A DNA stretch of 64,000 nt, taken from contig NC_084818.1 of the NCBI RefSeq assembly GCF_963583255.1, positions 13,394,222-13,458,221 of the forward strand, in the 5' to 3' direction. Positions 33,601-44,017 of the stretch are shown here, piece by piece. Numbering within the stretch: the first letter of the stretch is position 1; every line of letters begins with the position of its first letter. The translations under genes and the position numbers were made by a program. The stretch comes from Pyrus communis. Lineage: Eukaryota; Streptophyta; Magnoliopsida; Rosales; Rosaceae. The notes beneath the pieces were generated by a model. It had not been told where the DNA came from, did not search any database, and saw nothing but the letters and a program-made list of their open reading frames with translations.

Positions 33601-34868
33601 TGAATCAACTTAATGTCAGCAACGCTTTCTTGCATGGTACTCTCTCTGAATCAGTCTTTAAGCAGCAAGCTCCTGGATTTCAGGATCTCACTAAACCGAA
33701 TCATGTATGCCAGCTCCATAAATCCTTATATGGTTTGAAACAGGCTCCTCGAGCCTGGTATGATAAACTGCATGTTGCTCTTCATTCGCTTGGCTTTGTT
33801 GGTTCTCAGAGTGACCACTCTCTCTTTGTCAAAACGGATCCTTCCTTAATATTCATCCTAGTTTATGTGGACAATATTTTGGTTACTGGTCCTTCCTCTG
33901 TTGCTTGTCAGGCTGTGATTCACAAACTCAGTGTTATGTTTCCCATCAAGGATCTTGGAGCTTTACACTATTTTCTTGGCATTGAGGTCAAGCGTTCTTC
34001 TACTGGTCTTTTCTTATCTCAAACCAAATACATTCTCGATTTGCTTACTAAAGCAAACATGGTTGGTGCCAAGCCCTGTGGTACACCCCTTAGCACCTCC
34101 AAACTTGATCATGACTCTCCTCCTCTTGAGAATGTTACCGAGTATCGATCATTGGTAGGTGCTCTCCAATACTTAACCTGGACAAGGCCCGATCTCAGTT
34201 TTGCTGTCAATCTTGTCTGTCAGTTCATGCATACTCCACGAGTGTCTCACTTTCAAGCTGTCAAGCGCATCCTTCGGTATCTTAAGGGCACTATTGATCT
34301 TGGTCTTTGGTTTACTAAATCCTCATCACCTCCCTCTCTCAAGGCCTTCTCCGATGCTGACTGGGCAGGTTGTTCGTTAGACAGGCGTTCTACTGGAGGT
34401 TATTGCATCTATCTGGGACACTCTCTTATCAGTTGGAGTGCTAAAAAGCAACTCACTGTTGCTCGTTCATCCACCGAGGCTGAGTATCGATCCCTTGCTA
34501 ACACTGCTTCTGAAATCACTTGGATTTGTAAACTGCTTACTGATATTAGGTATGGTTTACCTTGCTCTCCTCAACTCTGGTGTGACAATGTCTCTGCTCT
34601 GTCCCTTGCTAAGAATCTTGTTTTTCATGCTCGGACCAAACACGTAGAGATATATTATCACTACATCCGCGAACAGGTCCTGGCACAGCAAGTCTCTCTT
34701 CATTTCATATGCTCACAGGACCAAGTGGCTGATATCTGTACTAAGTCTCTGTCCAAGCCCAGAATTTTGTTCCTCCGTGCCAAACTTCCACTTCGAGCTC
34801 TCAAGTTTCGTTTGAGGGGGGATATTAAGGATAATATTGTAATTTCATCTTCAAGGGATAATACTTAG
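30657..34868 (+). pseudogene. copia gag-pol polyprotein with two stops and catalytic losses
   Basis: Single frame from ATG 30657 to TAG 34866-34868 (inside the 3' LTR), broken by TAA at 31107-31109 and TAG at 32760-32762. Order: gag (30657-31610); zinc knuckle CX2CX4HX4C (31620-31661); protease D-S-G (31752-31760); GAG-pre-integrase (about 32100-32270); integrase core with D at 32307, D at 32496 and E at 32604; reverse transcriptase (about 33410-34130); RNase H (about 34340-34720). In motif A of the reverse transcriptase the invariant Asp is Asn (AAT, 33612-33614). In the YVDD box the second Asp is Asn (AAT, 33873-33875). In RNase H the Asp expected in the late E-I-D motif is Tyr (TAT, 34653-34655). 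Gag assembles particles; Pol copies RNA and integrates DNA. This copy cannot supply those enzymes. Both stops and both Asn changes fit C-to-T or G-to-A transitions. Confidence 0.95.
34814..34822 (+). promoter_or_regulatory. Polypurine tract
   Basis: gagggggga immediately before the 3' LTR; it primes plus-strand DNA synthesis. Confidence 0.85.
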
Positions 34869-35008
34869 AGGCTAAGGAAAACTGTTAGTTTGTTATAGTT
34901 AGTTTTCTCTTAGTTAGAAAGTGTTGTGATTTGTTTGGCTCACAACTTGTATATATACTCATATTGTAATCTTATTCATTTGTGAAATGAAAATATAATT
35001 TCCAAACA
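34823..35008 (+). repeat. 3' LTR of the copia element
   Basis: 186 bp, same termini as the 5' LTR, one mismatch. The polyprotein frame ends within its first 46 bases. Confidence 0.95.
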
Positions 35009-35013
35009 ATATT

Positions 35014-35699
35014 TACATCAACTGAAAAAGAATTTATGCTAAATCCTACAATGGACTAGTCATAAAGTCATAATACATTGTTATTAAATTTGTTATCTAA
35101 AAGAGTTAAACTTAAAACTTAACACTTGTAATTAAAGATAAACATCACTAAATCGTACTACAAAGTAACCTCAAAACCTTTCTTGACCTTTTAAAAACAA
35201 TGAGCTGGCACTCATAGTTAAGCAATTAAAAGTTCCAAGTTGTTTATTCATTGGGGGTCATAAGCCCACATGGTTAATTTCTAGTGACGAACGTGGCAAT
35301 TAAAAATGAGCATTATTTTCGAATTCAATTTAGGGGCGTTTTGATATAGGCGTCTCGTTTTTTAATTTTTTAGATTAAACATACACTCCTTCTGAAAATT
35401 TGATCAAACATTTTCCTAAAATTTTGGTTATTAATTTCAGTTTTTCACATAAGTTCAATTTTGTTTAGAATTTTAGTTTTTCACGACTTCTCCTGGAAAT
35501 TTCGTTTTCTTTTTTTTCTTTTTTTTTTTTCTTTTCCTATTATCCCTATGTTTATGCATTTATTATCCATCTCTATGCATTGTTTTTATTGTTTGTTATA
35601 ATTTTTACTTTTTTTGTGAATATAGTAGAATATTGATAAAAAAAATTGTTAGATTTTATTATTTAGAAGACCCAACACATAATAAAAATTTGTTTGATT
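35014..35699. other. AT-rich intergenic, no recognisable gene
   Basis: Long T-rich runs (35506-35540); no credible frame. Confidence 0.6.
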
Positions 35700-36110
35700 A
35701 TATAGCTACGTCTAGTTACCTATAATATGGACACATTTAGTTTTTTGATTTTTTGTATTTCTTTGTACATTTGGAATGTAAGTGTACCAAAAAGGGCTAT
35801 CTGACAGAGACATTTGGTTTTGTGGTACATTTCGGATTTTTTGTTCATTTGGTCTTTTGGTACATTTGGAATCTAAACATACCAAAGGGGTTACTTGACA
35901 ATGGGCACATTTGGCTTTATCGTACATTTAAAATTTTGGTACATTTGGTTTTTCTGTACATTTGAAATCTAAACATACCAAAAGGGTTACATAACAATAG
36001 GTACATTTGGTTTTATGGTACATCGAATTTTTGGTACATTTGGTTTCACGGTACATTTGAAATCTAAACGTATCAAAAGTTGATACTTTTGTCCTCAAAT
36101 GTACCATAAG
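35700..36110 (+). repeat. 95-bp minisatellite, about four units
   Basis: The landmark tacatttg(g/a)aat(g/c)taa recurs at 35766, 35861, 35957 and 36052, a steady 95-96 bp period. Each unit also contains 'ggtacatttgg' and 'accaaaagggttac'-like stretches. The frames on both strands here are repeat translations. Confidence 0.85.
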
Positions 36111-36626
36111 TTTTAAGTATATTTTTTATATATATACATGAAAAAAAAATGCATTGAAGACTTTTTATTGAGACATTTTTAATAGAAAGAGAAATTTTTT
36201 TTTTTTAAATACTGATAATAACGAAATGAGGAATTAGTTAATTAATTTTTTATTTTATTTTATTAAAAAAATATCATTTAATGAGTAGAAGGGGATTCGA
36301 AATTAAATTCCTATATCAGAGGCAATTAGTTGCTAAGCTACCTTATGCCTCTATATAAATGCATTTAAATGAATGACATGGAAATTAAATAAATAGAAAA
36401 TTATAGAGGTGATAAAATTATAGAGGTGACAATTGATCAAAGCACCTTAATCAAATCTTTAAAAGGGATGAATGTTTAATCTAACAAGTATAGAAGAGAT
36501 GTAGGGCATTCTAATTTTCCCTTCAGTTTAAGCGATAAGTCTACAAAAGGAAGTAATGCTTGAAAAATATTTCTATTTGGATAAATTTTTCAGTTTTTAA
36601 CATTATATATGCTACCTGCGTAGATG

Positions 36627-37515
36627 TAGGGTTGGGCAAACGGGCCATGGACCCACAGTCAAGGCGGGTCTAAGCGGTTCAGGGCTGGTTCAAAAATTCT
36701 AAATAGAAAATGGGGCAAGGTGGACCCAAAATTTTGAGGAAACAGGCCCCCGACCCCGACTGTTTCTACCTATGATTTAATATCACTTAAATCAACACCG
36801 TTGAGTCGCATTTCTCAACCCTATGACAACATTATCTCTCTTTTTGAGTCTCAATCTCAAACTCGCAGCACGTAGCGGTGCAGTCAAGCTCATCATTTGT
36901 CCCCATCTCTCTCGCTCATCTCTCCCAATCCCAACTCGATGTCTCTGTCTCCAGACTCTGGTCGTCGAAGATGGCATCGACAATGACATGAGGCTCCAGA
37001 TAGGAGATGCTCCGAGGGACTTAAGGGATAGTAGAGATCGAAGATCGAAGATGGACGATGATGGCAAAATGACGATAGCAAGCTTGTCAATGGCGGTGGG
37101 CTTCAAATTGACGAAGATGGCACGAGGGACGTGTTTTCCGGCGACGGTCTCGGAGAAGACAGTGTTGAAGGTGGGTTTTTAGACCTAAGGACTCAACTTG
37201 AAGAGAAATTTGTGGTTTTGACCCGTGGACCCAACTTGAAGAGGAATGTGCGGACCCGACTCAATAGAGGAATCAACGGTGGTTTCTGAGCACTACGACA
37301 AATGGATATCGATCTTGGAAAAAACGTCCTCGACTTGAACGACGTCGTTCCCATCTGTGGACCCCTGGACCCAGTCCGAACCAGCTCGTTTTAAACAGAC
37401 CAAGTTAGGTCTGGTTCCAAACTCAAAAATTCAATTACCCGTCCCATTGCCTTTTAAAACGGGTCCAGTCCAGTCCCTTCAAATTTGGACCCGGCCCAGC
37501 CCGTACCCACCCTTA
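36627..37515. mobile_element. hAT-type non-autonomous element
   Basis: 889 bp. Left end tagggttgggcaaacgggcc, reverse of right end taagggtgggtacgggctgg. The 8-bp flanks are cgtagatg (36619-36626) and ggtagatg (37516-37523), 7/8 identical, the duplication size of hAT transposons. The interior (36820-37300) is GC-richer than its surroundings and holds a 119-residue frame (36823-37182) of unknown origin, perhaps a captured host fragment. No transposase. Confidence 0.7.
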
Positions 37516-37529
37516 GGTAGATGTTCTCC

Positions 37530-38480
37530 TCCACATGTTTGGGCCATAATAAAAAATAATCTTTATGAAGCCAAACTATTTTTAGTACGCAAAGTTGTGC
37601 AACAATTGTCCACCAAATTCATAACCCAACTTAGGATATTATCCTACGTCTCAAACAATTACCTCTTGTTATTCTGCAATTGTTTTAGGGCTAGGACTCG
37701 ACCCTCCCGAAGCACGTACACTACATGGAAGACCATACCCGGGATCCCCTTACCTCCTTAAATGATGAGGGATGCGTCACTAGACATACTAAGGTCACCA
37801 CAACAATCGTGTGAAGCGCCACAAGGATCAATAAAAGGTCACTAACTAGGAATTGCAGTTCCTGTCAGCGTAAAACGAATGATATCCCTACTTCAGCTTA
37901 GCAATATGATCGAGGTTACTATTCCCCCATCAACCTATAAATAGGATGAGATGCCTTCAAGCTCAGGGCTTTTGTTAAATTCAATCTCCATGATTATACA
38001 AAGCTCAAGTGATTATTCATTCAACCAAATTGCTCTTCAGCACAAGCAAATTACTCTTCAGCAAAACCCCTTAGCTCTTCAACTGCAATCCAAACCCTTC
38101 CTTCGAAGCAAACGTGCTTACGATGGATAAGATCTTAAACCTTAATAGCTATTCCACCCGATATTATGATTTGGTTGATAGGCAATTCCAACCACCATGA
38201 TCACCTCTTCGGAGCAATGTTTTTTACTCAGTCCAATCCACACCAATGACCTCGTTGAACTCCTCTAATATTATCTAGCCCTACATGGTAGTAATCTTGC
38301 TAGAGTTTACTGCTTTCTTTACATTTTAAAGTTTATTACTTTTCAAGTTATGTGGATTGGCTCATTAGCCCAAATATTACTTTTCAAGTCATGAAGGTTT
38401 CCTACTTTTATTTCCATTTCTACTTTCTTTTTCAGTTATAACTTAGGTAGGCACTTCGATTTCAAGTCCTCGTTCGCTCA
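37530..38480 (+). repeat. LTR-like segment with TATA box
   Basis: A TATA box (cctataaataggatgag, 37937-37953) is followed by a CA/CT-rich leader with two near-repeats of 'aaattgctcttcagcacaag' / 'aaattactcttcagcaaaac' (38030 and 38048). The 3' edge at 'gttcgctcaaca' (38471-38482) looks like an LTR end. No partner LTR or clean target duplication was found. Confidence 0.35.
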
Positions 38481-38559
38481 ACACATAAAAATGAACTTAA
38501 CTAAATCAGTGTTACATTCGGTGCATAATCTTTTAGTTAAGAAGTCAGATCTAAGCAAA

Positions 38560-38583
38560 AACACAACACAACACAACACAACT
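38560..38583 (+). repeat. (ACAAC)n microsatellite
   Basis: Four to five 'acaac' units. Confidence 0.85.
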
Positions 38584-38618
38584 CTACACACATTACTGTT
38601 TGTTGGCTGCCTCCAACA

Positions 38619-38849
38619 ATGGAACGCTTGTTTTCTTTTTCTCTCGAGCCATTTCATGGCACTGAGACTGAAAGCAACACTCAAACCAAATACGTGTTAA
38701 ACTTGAACCCAATCAAGCTCCGTCTGAGTTTTGCCACCAACGCCACCATGTATGCCTTGTTCGTCGTCGTCATCATACCTCTTTTGTCTTGGACTTCTTT
38801 AAAGCACTGGGTTGAATGGATGGGGAGAGAGACAGAGAGAATAGGATAA
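38619..38849 (+). other. Short ORF with one hydrophobic segment, doubtful
   Basis: 76 residues with one candidate membrane segment (MYALFVVVIIPLLSW, about residues 45-59). I recognise no family; there is no splice partner, and the frame could be chance. Listed because the rest of 38.5-41.0 kb offers nothing better. Confidence 0.12.
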
Positions 38850-39130
38850 TAAAAGGGTTGTAAGTCTGATGTGATGACATGAAATAAAAAGCTTCATAGC
38901 ATGGAGCCATAAAATTAATTACCAAAAGATGAATTTATTTGCTGGAATAAAGAAGGTGTTTTAATACATTGGTGGTGTTAGCTGATCTGATTACTTGTAG
39001 TATCAGATTACTTAAGTCTTTTCAGTTTTTGGAATATTTTCTAGTAAGCTATTATTTCATTTGTCTTTTCATATTTCTCACTTTAAGTTGTAAGCTTATG
39101 AATACCTTTATTTGTAAAGCAAAAAGATGA

Positions 39131-39255
39131 TAGAAGTTGTTTGAATTATTATATTGAAATTTGAGTTATAAACTCGTTTCTTGCCTTGCTCTTGTTTAAC
39201 AGTATGTTTCTTTGTTCTGTACTTTTCAAGGTAGTGCTAGAAACGAAGTTTTTAG
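39131..39255 (+). repeat. Dispersed ~125-bp repeat, copy 1
   Basis: The stretch around ttgaatta(t)tatattgaaa and tttgagttataaactcgttt recurs at 51896-52020 in the same orientation at roughly 80% identity. Not recognised as a named element. Confidence 0.7.
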
Positions 39256-41045
39256 GGTTTTCAAGTCTCTCCTTACACTTTAAGATAATAGATCCTACCT
39301 ATCTATCTATCTATCCTATCTATTCATTTTATTTTATTTTATTTTATTTTTATTTCTCACCATGTTCCTCCCTGCATCAAAGTGTCAATCACGTTGGAGG
39401 AAAGGTCCATATTCATTGGATGTCGTTGATATGTCAAAGATACTTGGTAGATTTTATTAATGTGGCATGGCATTTGATACCAATATGTCAATATAATGTT
39501 GATAGTATGGCGTTGATATTTGGTACTAATTCATTTCGGTTGCTCAGTGTATTGTAGCAGGTTATTTTTGACGCGCTTGTACAATACCCTTTTGTTTAAT
39601 GTTTCTGTCGTCTGGTTTTAATCAGGCAACATCTACTCCCCATATGGATGTAAATTTTTGTCCAATGGGATTGACCATAAAACCTACAAAAAAAAGATAA
39701 CACCGAAAGTTGACTAACGTCGGAGTGGTGTCTACAAAGAACTTTTGTTGCCTAAATCATTGAAAGATTTTAGAAAACTAAAAAGCTTGTAGAGAGGTCT
39801 TTATTACCAGCTTCCTTAAACAACTTGACTATTTATGAAGGAGAAGTCCATCAGTCATCTGCTAGGCTAGGGCGACAAACTTATGAGCGGAATAGTCTCC
39901 TTACTGATGCAAATTGAGAAATTTATTTAATTTGTTTATTAATTACTTTAACCCTAAGTCTTAAATTCATAGTTGTCGAGCCTAATGTCTTTGGCTTGTA
40001 ACTCAAGTGATAGCTACTTAGTACTACGATATAGTAGTATTTTTTTCATTTGTAAGTAAAATACCTTATGTTAGAATTTTGAGAATTATGAGTTATATAG
40101 CAATCAATTTTGGCTTTAATTAGAAGAAAAATGATTAATTACTAACATTCATGCTTACATGCATCAATTTAAGATGCATGCTTACAGTCTTTGGTTTACA
40201 GCTATCTTTTTTATTTCTGTGGTTTAACAGCTTGCTTTGGGCCCTTAAGCATGTGCTATAATGATATTACCTGTGGTCGGTTTATCTTTGTCTTAGTTGG
40301 AATAAAGTAATCACTTGGCAGAGCCCTGCAAGCTTCAAATTATCTCATTTATTCACATGTTACTTGATTAGCTAATTAATGAAATGGTCAAAATTAGACA
40401 CTGCTTTCTGCCCTTTTGACCGGCAAGAATAATAATAGTGTTTACACCTGCCGCCAAGCGGATGATAAGCTAATCGATTCTTATTTATACCAAGTTTTTG
40501 TTTTTTTTAACTCACGCAGTCACACTTGCTTTCCCCACTCAAACATACATAAATTGTCATGAAGGTATCATACAAGTCCAGTACACTGGAAAAATCCTAA
40601 ATTAATGCATCTTATTATATTGGTAGTATATATATGTCATATATTTTATATCAGACCCTTTAAAGAAAATGATTTTCATTTTTTTTTAAATAATGGAGAT
40701 TAGTTGTGGAACTCACTCTGCATCGAACTTTAATGATCCGAACCGTTTATTTTGTAAATCTCGATTCATATATCATTCTTATAAAAATACAATTCAATCG
40801 AAAATCATTAGCCTATTTAATTATCAAGATGAAATTTCAATGTTTCTTAGAAAACAAAGTATTTATCAATTTCTTTGAACTCAATTAATGTCTCAAATAT
40901 TTCTCATTTGACTAATATTTTGCAAGGGTAGTCTATGAGGTGCAATTTGAAAAATAGACGATTCAGATTGTTAAAGTTCAATATGAAATGAGTCTAACAA
41001 CTAATTCCCTTTATTGAAAAATAGGGATCTCTTCCTTTAAAGACT
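39256..41045. other. Intergenic, no recognisable gene
   Basis: Includes a 'ctat' tetranucleotide tract (39297-39320) and an 'attttatttt' run (39326-39352). Nothing with a protein signature on either strand. Confidence 0.6.
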
Positions 41046-41206
41046 GGGTAATGCTAGGAAGATTAAATTTACAAATTAATTAAATAATGTGTCACTAATA
41101 TGATTGAGCACGTTAATCAACGCTTACGTAATAAACCAATCATCAACTTTCATGTCTTTTAGTTTTTAAAATTTAGTCTAAAAATTTAATCTCTTTAGCA
41201 TTAGGC
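41046..41206. mobile_element. MULE-type MITE, second copy
   Basis: About 160 bp. Left gggtaatgctaggaagatta, reverse of right gcctaatgctaaagagatta. Shares its internal sequence with 43850-44017 and with the split copy at 1354-2440. Confidence 0.65.
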
Positions 41207-41822
41207 TTCCTATATTTCTGTGTAAGTGTTGGTGTCTCTGTGTACGGTGAAATTTTATTTGTAAGACACCTGTTCTTTCTTATACGACAAATGCATTGGG
41301 AAACTCTTTTTCAAACTAATTTAGTATAAGTTTAATCTCGTTTATTCATAATATATTTAAGAATGCGGCCTTAAAGATTTTACATATCAAATTAGATGGA
41401 TTTAATTTATTTAAATTACAAATAAAGAGATTCAAACACTACAAAACCTCAAATACAAAGATGATTTTTTTTTAACCAATTTATTTACAAATCACTTGCA
41501 AATCATATTATCTCTGAACGCATTCATCGGAGAACTAGGGAGAAGTCCAATCAGACTCATCACTCACGCATAAGCAAATGCAGTAATTATCAAATGAGCT
41601 GTACGTGATCTTTGGACTTATTTTTAATTTGCTAAGAATCCTACATATCTCTAACATCTTGACGGTCAAACAAACACAGAGTAACGACAACCAAAGGTTT
41701 ATAGTCATATCCCTATAGATCCTCCTGTAAAACTAGTAGCCATTAGCCTAAGAATCCTAAAAACTCCAGCAGACCAGTAAGAAAAACGAACGTTGACAGC
41801 GCAGTTGATGAATACGATGCAG

Positions 41823-41823
<1 letters not shown>

Positions 41824-41882
<59 letters not shown>
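41824..41882. repeat. (AT)n microsatellite
   Basis: About 28 AT units; it produces the Tyr-Ile run of the minus-strand frame 41824-42129. Confidence 0.95.
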
Positions 41883-41883
<1 letters not shown>

Positions 41884-42135
41884 CTCAATTCCAACACGTG
41901 CAGGAAACATGAACATTTTTCTTAAATCAGCCGATGCATAATAAGTTGAGTCGGTCCTGAAAATTTGAAACACGATCCATCTAAATAATACCGATAAAAT
42001 TGAATGGTTGAGATCCGTATCTTTTTGTTTAATGAAAATTACAAAATTATTAATAGCTCTAATTCCCACGAATGGGAGGATTAAGCTGCCTACAAGGCTA
42101 CATGCCATTTGTCCATTTATTTTCCTCATTTTGTA

Positions 42136-42377
42136 TGAGGATTTTCTTCGGATTATCTTTGTAGGATTCTAAGAATTCTCGAATCGTGTCCGTTTATTGT
42201 AAATCGTGCGGTTAGTTTTCGTCATGTACTATTCATATTTAATTTTAAATAAAAGTATTTAAAATAATTTCTGACCATACGATATACGATAAACTAATAC
42301 GATTTAAAGATTTCCAAAATCCCCATTAAAATGATCTTGAAAAAATCCTCACAAAAATGATCCGAAAAAAGATCCTG
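42136..42377. mobile_element. MITE, 'ggattctcttcggatc' family, copy 1
   Basis: Left end gaggattttcttcggattat, right end the inverse (atcctcacaaaaatgatccg, gaaaaaagatcct). Internal 'cgtttattgtaaatcgtgcg' is shared with copy 2 and is mirrored near the right end (tacgatatacgat...). Confidence 0.6.
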
Positions 42378-42537
42378 ATTATTTTTTCAGGGTTCCACGT
42401 CGACGTTGAAGAAATGCCAGGGCAACCTGGCAAATCCAATAAACAAATGCAGGAGATCGAAGCAAGTACGGATTTGTCGTTATCTGGGTGCATGACCATT
42501 GTCATTACATTTCAGGTGGCCAACGCGTTTTATAAGT

Positions 42538-42753
42538 CCGGATTCTCGCCAGATCTTGTTTATGTGAATTTTAGAGATTCATAAATCGTGTTCATTCATC
42601 ATATATCATGCTGTCATAAATTATTTTAAATATTTTTATTTTAAAAAAAATATAAACAATACTTTGACAAAAACTGATCGCACAATGTACGATGAATCGA
42701 CACGATTTATGAATTCTCAGGATTCTCACCAAAAGGATCCGAAGAGAATCCTG
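42538..42753. mobile_element. MITE, 'ggattctcttcggatc' family, copy 2
   Basis: Left ggattctcgccagatcttgt ... agattcataaatcgtgttca; right the inverse: cgacacgatttatgaattct ... aggatccgaagagaatcct. Arms are about 75 bp. Separated from copy 1 by about 160 bp of unrelated, GC-richer DNA. Confidence 0.65.
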
Positions 42754-42992
42754 TTGGGTGTTTTATTAGGTGTCTCAGAGCCCACCACCACCCTCATCCT
42801 TTGGTGGCAACTTTGCTGTGTTGCTGGGTTACATGGGGTACCTCCAATTGACCTAACCCTACATGCATACTGCACGAATAGGGATGTGCCTTATATGTTA
42901 AGGTTACTGTGGCCCTTTGATTCTTAGAGCATCCCAATGAGAGGTTAAATATGATGCTAAAAAAGTGGTAGATATAACTCATTTTAAAGTTT

Positions 42993-43169
42993 TCATTCAG
43001 TACTACGGTTTGGTGGTATTCCTCTTCGCTTAGAAGTGAGAGGTCTTAAGTTCGAATCTCGTGAATGGCGAATTTAATACCAAATTAGGCTGCCTATTGT
43101 GTAGCTTAGTCAAACTCTCATTTCCTGTAAAAATATCAATGTACTAAAAAAAATAAATAAATAAATAAA
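42993..43169 (+). mobile_element. tRNA-derived SINE with 17-bp target duplication
   Basis: RNA polymerase III promoter: A-box-like ggtttggtggtattc (43008-43022) and B box gttcgaatctc (43060-43070). The tail is A-rich (aaaaaaaataaataaataaa). Flanked by a perfect 17-bp direct repeat aactcattttaaagttt (42976-42992 and 43170-43186), as expected from LINE-driven insertion. 177 bp, no coding capacity. Confidence 0.85.
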
Positions 43170-43186
43170 AACTCATTTTAAAGTTT

Positions 43187-43849
43187 CGATAAATCTTTAG
43201 GATTCTAAAAAAGAATCTTTTTCAATGAAGGTCTATATATCTTTTGGACTCTAGGGCTATATATTTCTTTATGTAGTAATTTGATTACGCGTTAAATTTA
43301 TTTTTGTTTTAACTTTTCTTAAATTGATTTTGGACGTGCTATCTTAAAAAAAAAATTACGAGCTTTTCAACGTAAAAAAAAAAAAAAATCAAATTCTAAC
43401 AAAGCTAGATTGCATCACTTATGCACCATTGGATTAGATTCTCTCATCTCAATCTCATCCATTGGTTTATTTATGTTTTTGGCTTATGTCTAAACTAACA
43501 AAGTTAAATTTCATCACTTTTTTTTTTATAAACTTTTCAACCTAAAAAAATTAAACACAAAGTACAACATTTTTCTCTTAAACAATGACACAAAGTAAAT
43601 ATTGTTGTCCCAGCTTGATTTTTCCCAACAATTGGATCTTCACTAATCACAATCAATGCTCGACTTAGAGCACATCTTCCTCAATTGAGTAATTTGTGCC
43701 TTTTTGTGATTTGTCTGCCATTGGTGGATGAAATAGACAAAAAAAAAAAAAAAAACTACAAATAACAAATTTGGCAAATGAAACAAAAATTGAGAAGTTT
43801 GTGAATGATACATGTTTTTGAAGAAAAAATATGTCATATTGATATTAAG
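43187..43849. other. AT-rich intergenic, no recognisable gene
   Basis: Several poly(A) runs (43345-43390 and 43740-43755); no supported feature. Confidence 0.6.
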
Positions 43850-44017
43850 GGTAATGCTAGGGAGACTAAATTTGTAGATAAAATTTGCAAACTAAATGAT
43901 GTGTCACCAATAAAAATAAGCACGTCTATCAATGGTTAAGTAATAATTCAATCATCAATTTCCATGTCATTTAGTTTACAAAGTCTTGTTTACAAATTTA
44001 GTATCCCTAGCGTTATG
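43850..44017. mobile_element. MULE-type MITE, best-preserved copy
   Basis: Left ggtaatgctagggagactaa, reverse of right cataacgctagggatactaa: about 26 bp of inverted terminus. 168 bp in length. It provides the reference for the copies at 41046 and 1354. Confidence 0.75.

Larger units (their letters stand above)
30292..35008 (+). mobile_element. Full-length Ty1/copia retrotransposon, coding-defective
   Basis: 4717 bp between two 186-bp LTRs that differ at one position by eye, flanked by a perfect 5-bp target duplication ATATT (30287-30291 and 35009-35013). The primer-binding site complements the initiator methionine tRNA. The purine-rich tract lies at 34814-34822. One continuous reading frame runs gag-protease-integrase-reverse transcriptase-RNase H, the copia order. 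Short LTRs, small size and gag style suggest the Ale/Retrofit group (tentative). Near-identical LTRs point to a recent insertion, yet the frame carries two stops and loss of catalytic residues, so it needs another copy to move. Confidence 0.97.

Noticed and set aside
30292..35008. Possible endogenous pararetrovirus
   Set aside because: The integrase-before-RT order, LTRs, tRNA-Met primer site and target duplication are those of a Ty1/copia retrotransposon.
35700..36110. CRISPR-like array
   Set aside because: Repeat period is regular, but units are contiguous 95-bp tandem copies without unique spacers, in plant nuclear DNA.
41824..42129. 101-residue minus-strand ORF ending in a Tyr-Ile run
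   Set aside because: The run is the (AT)n microsatellite; the rest lacks any domain.
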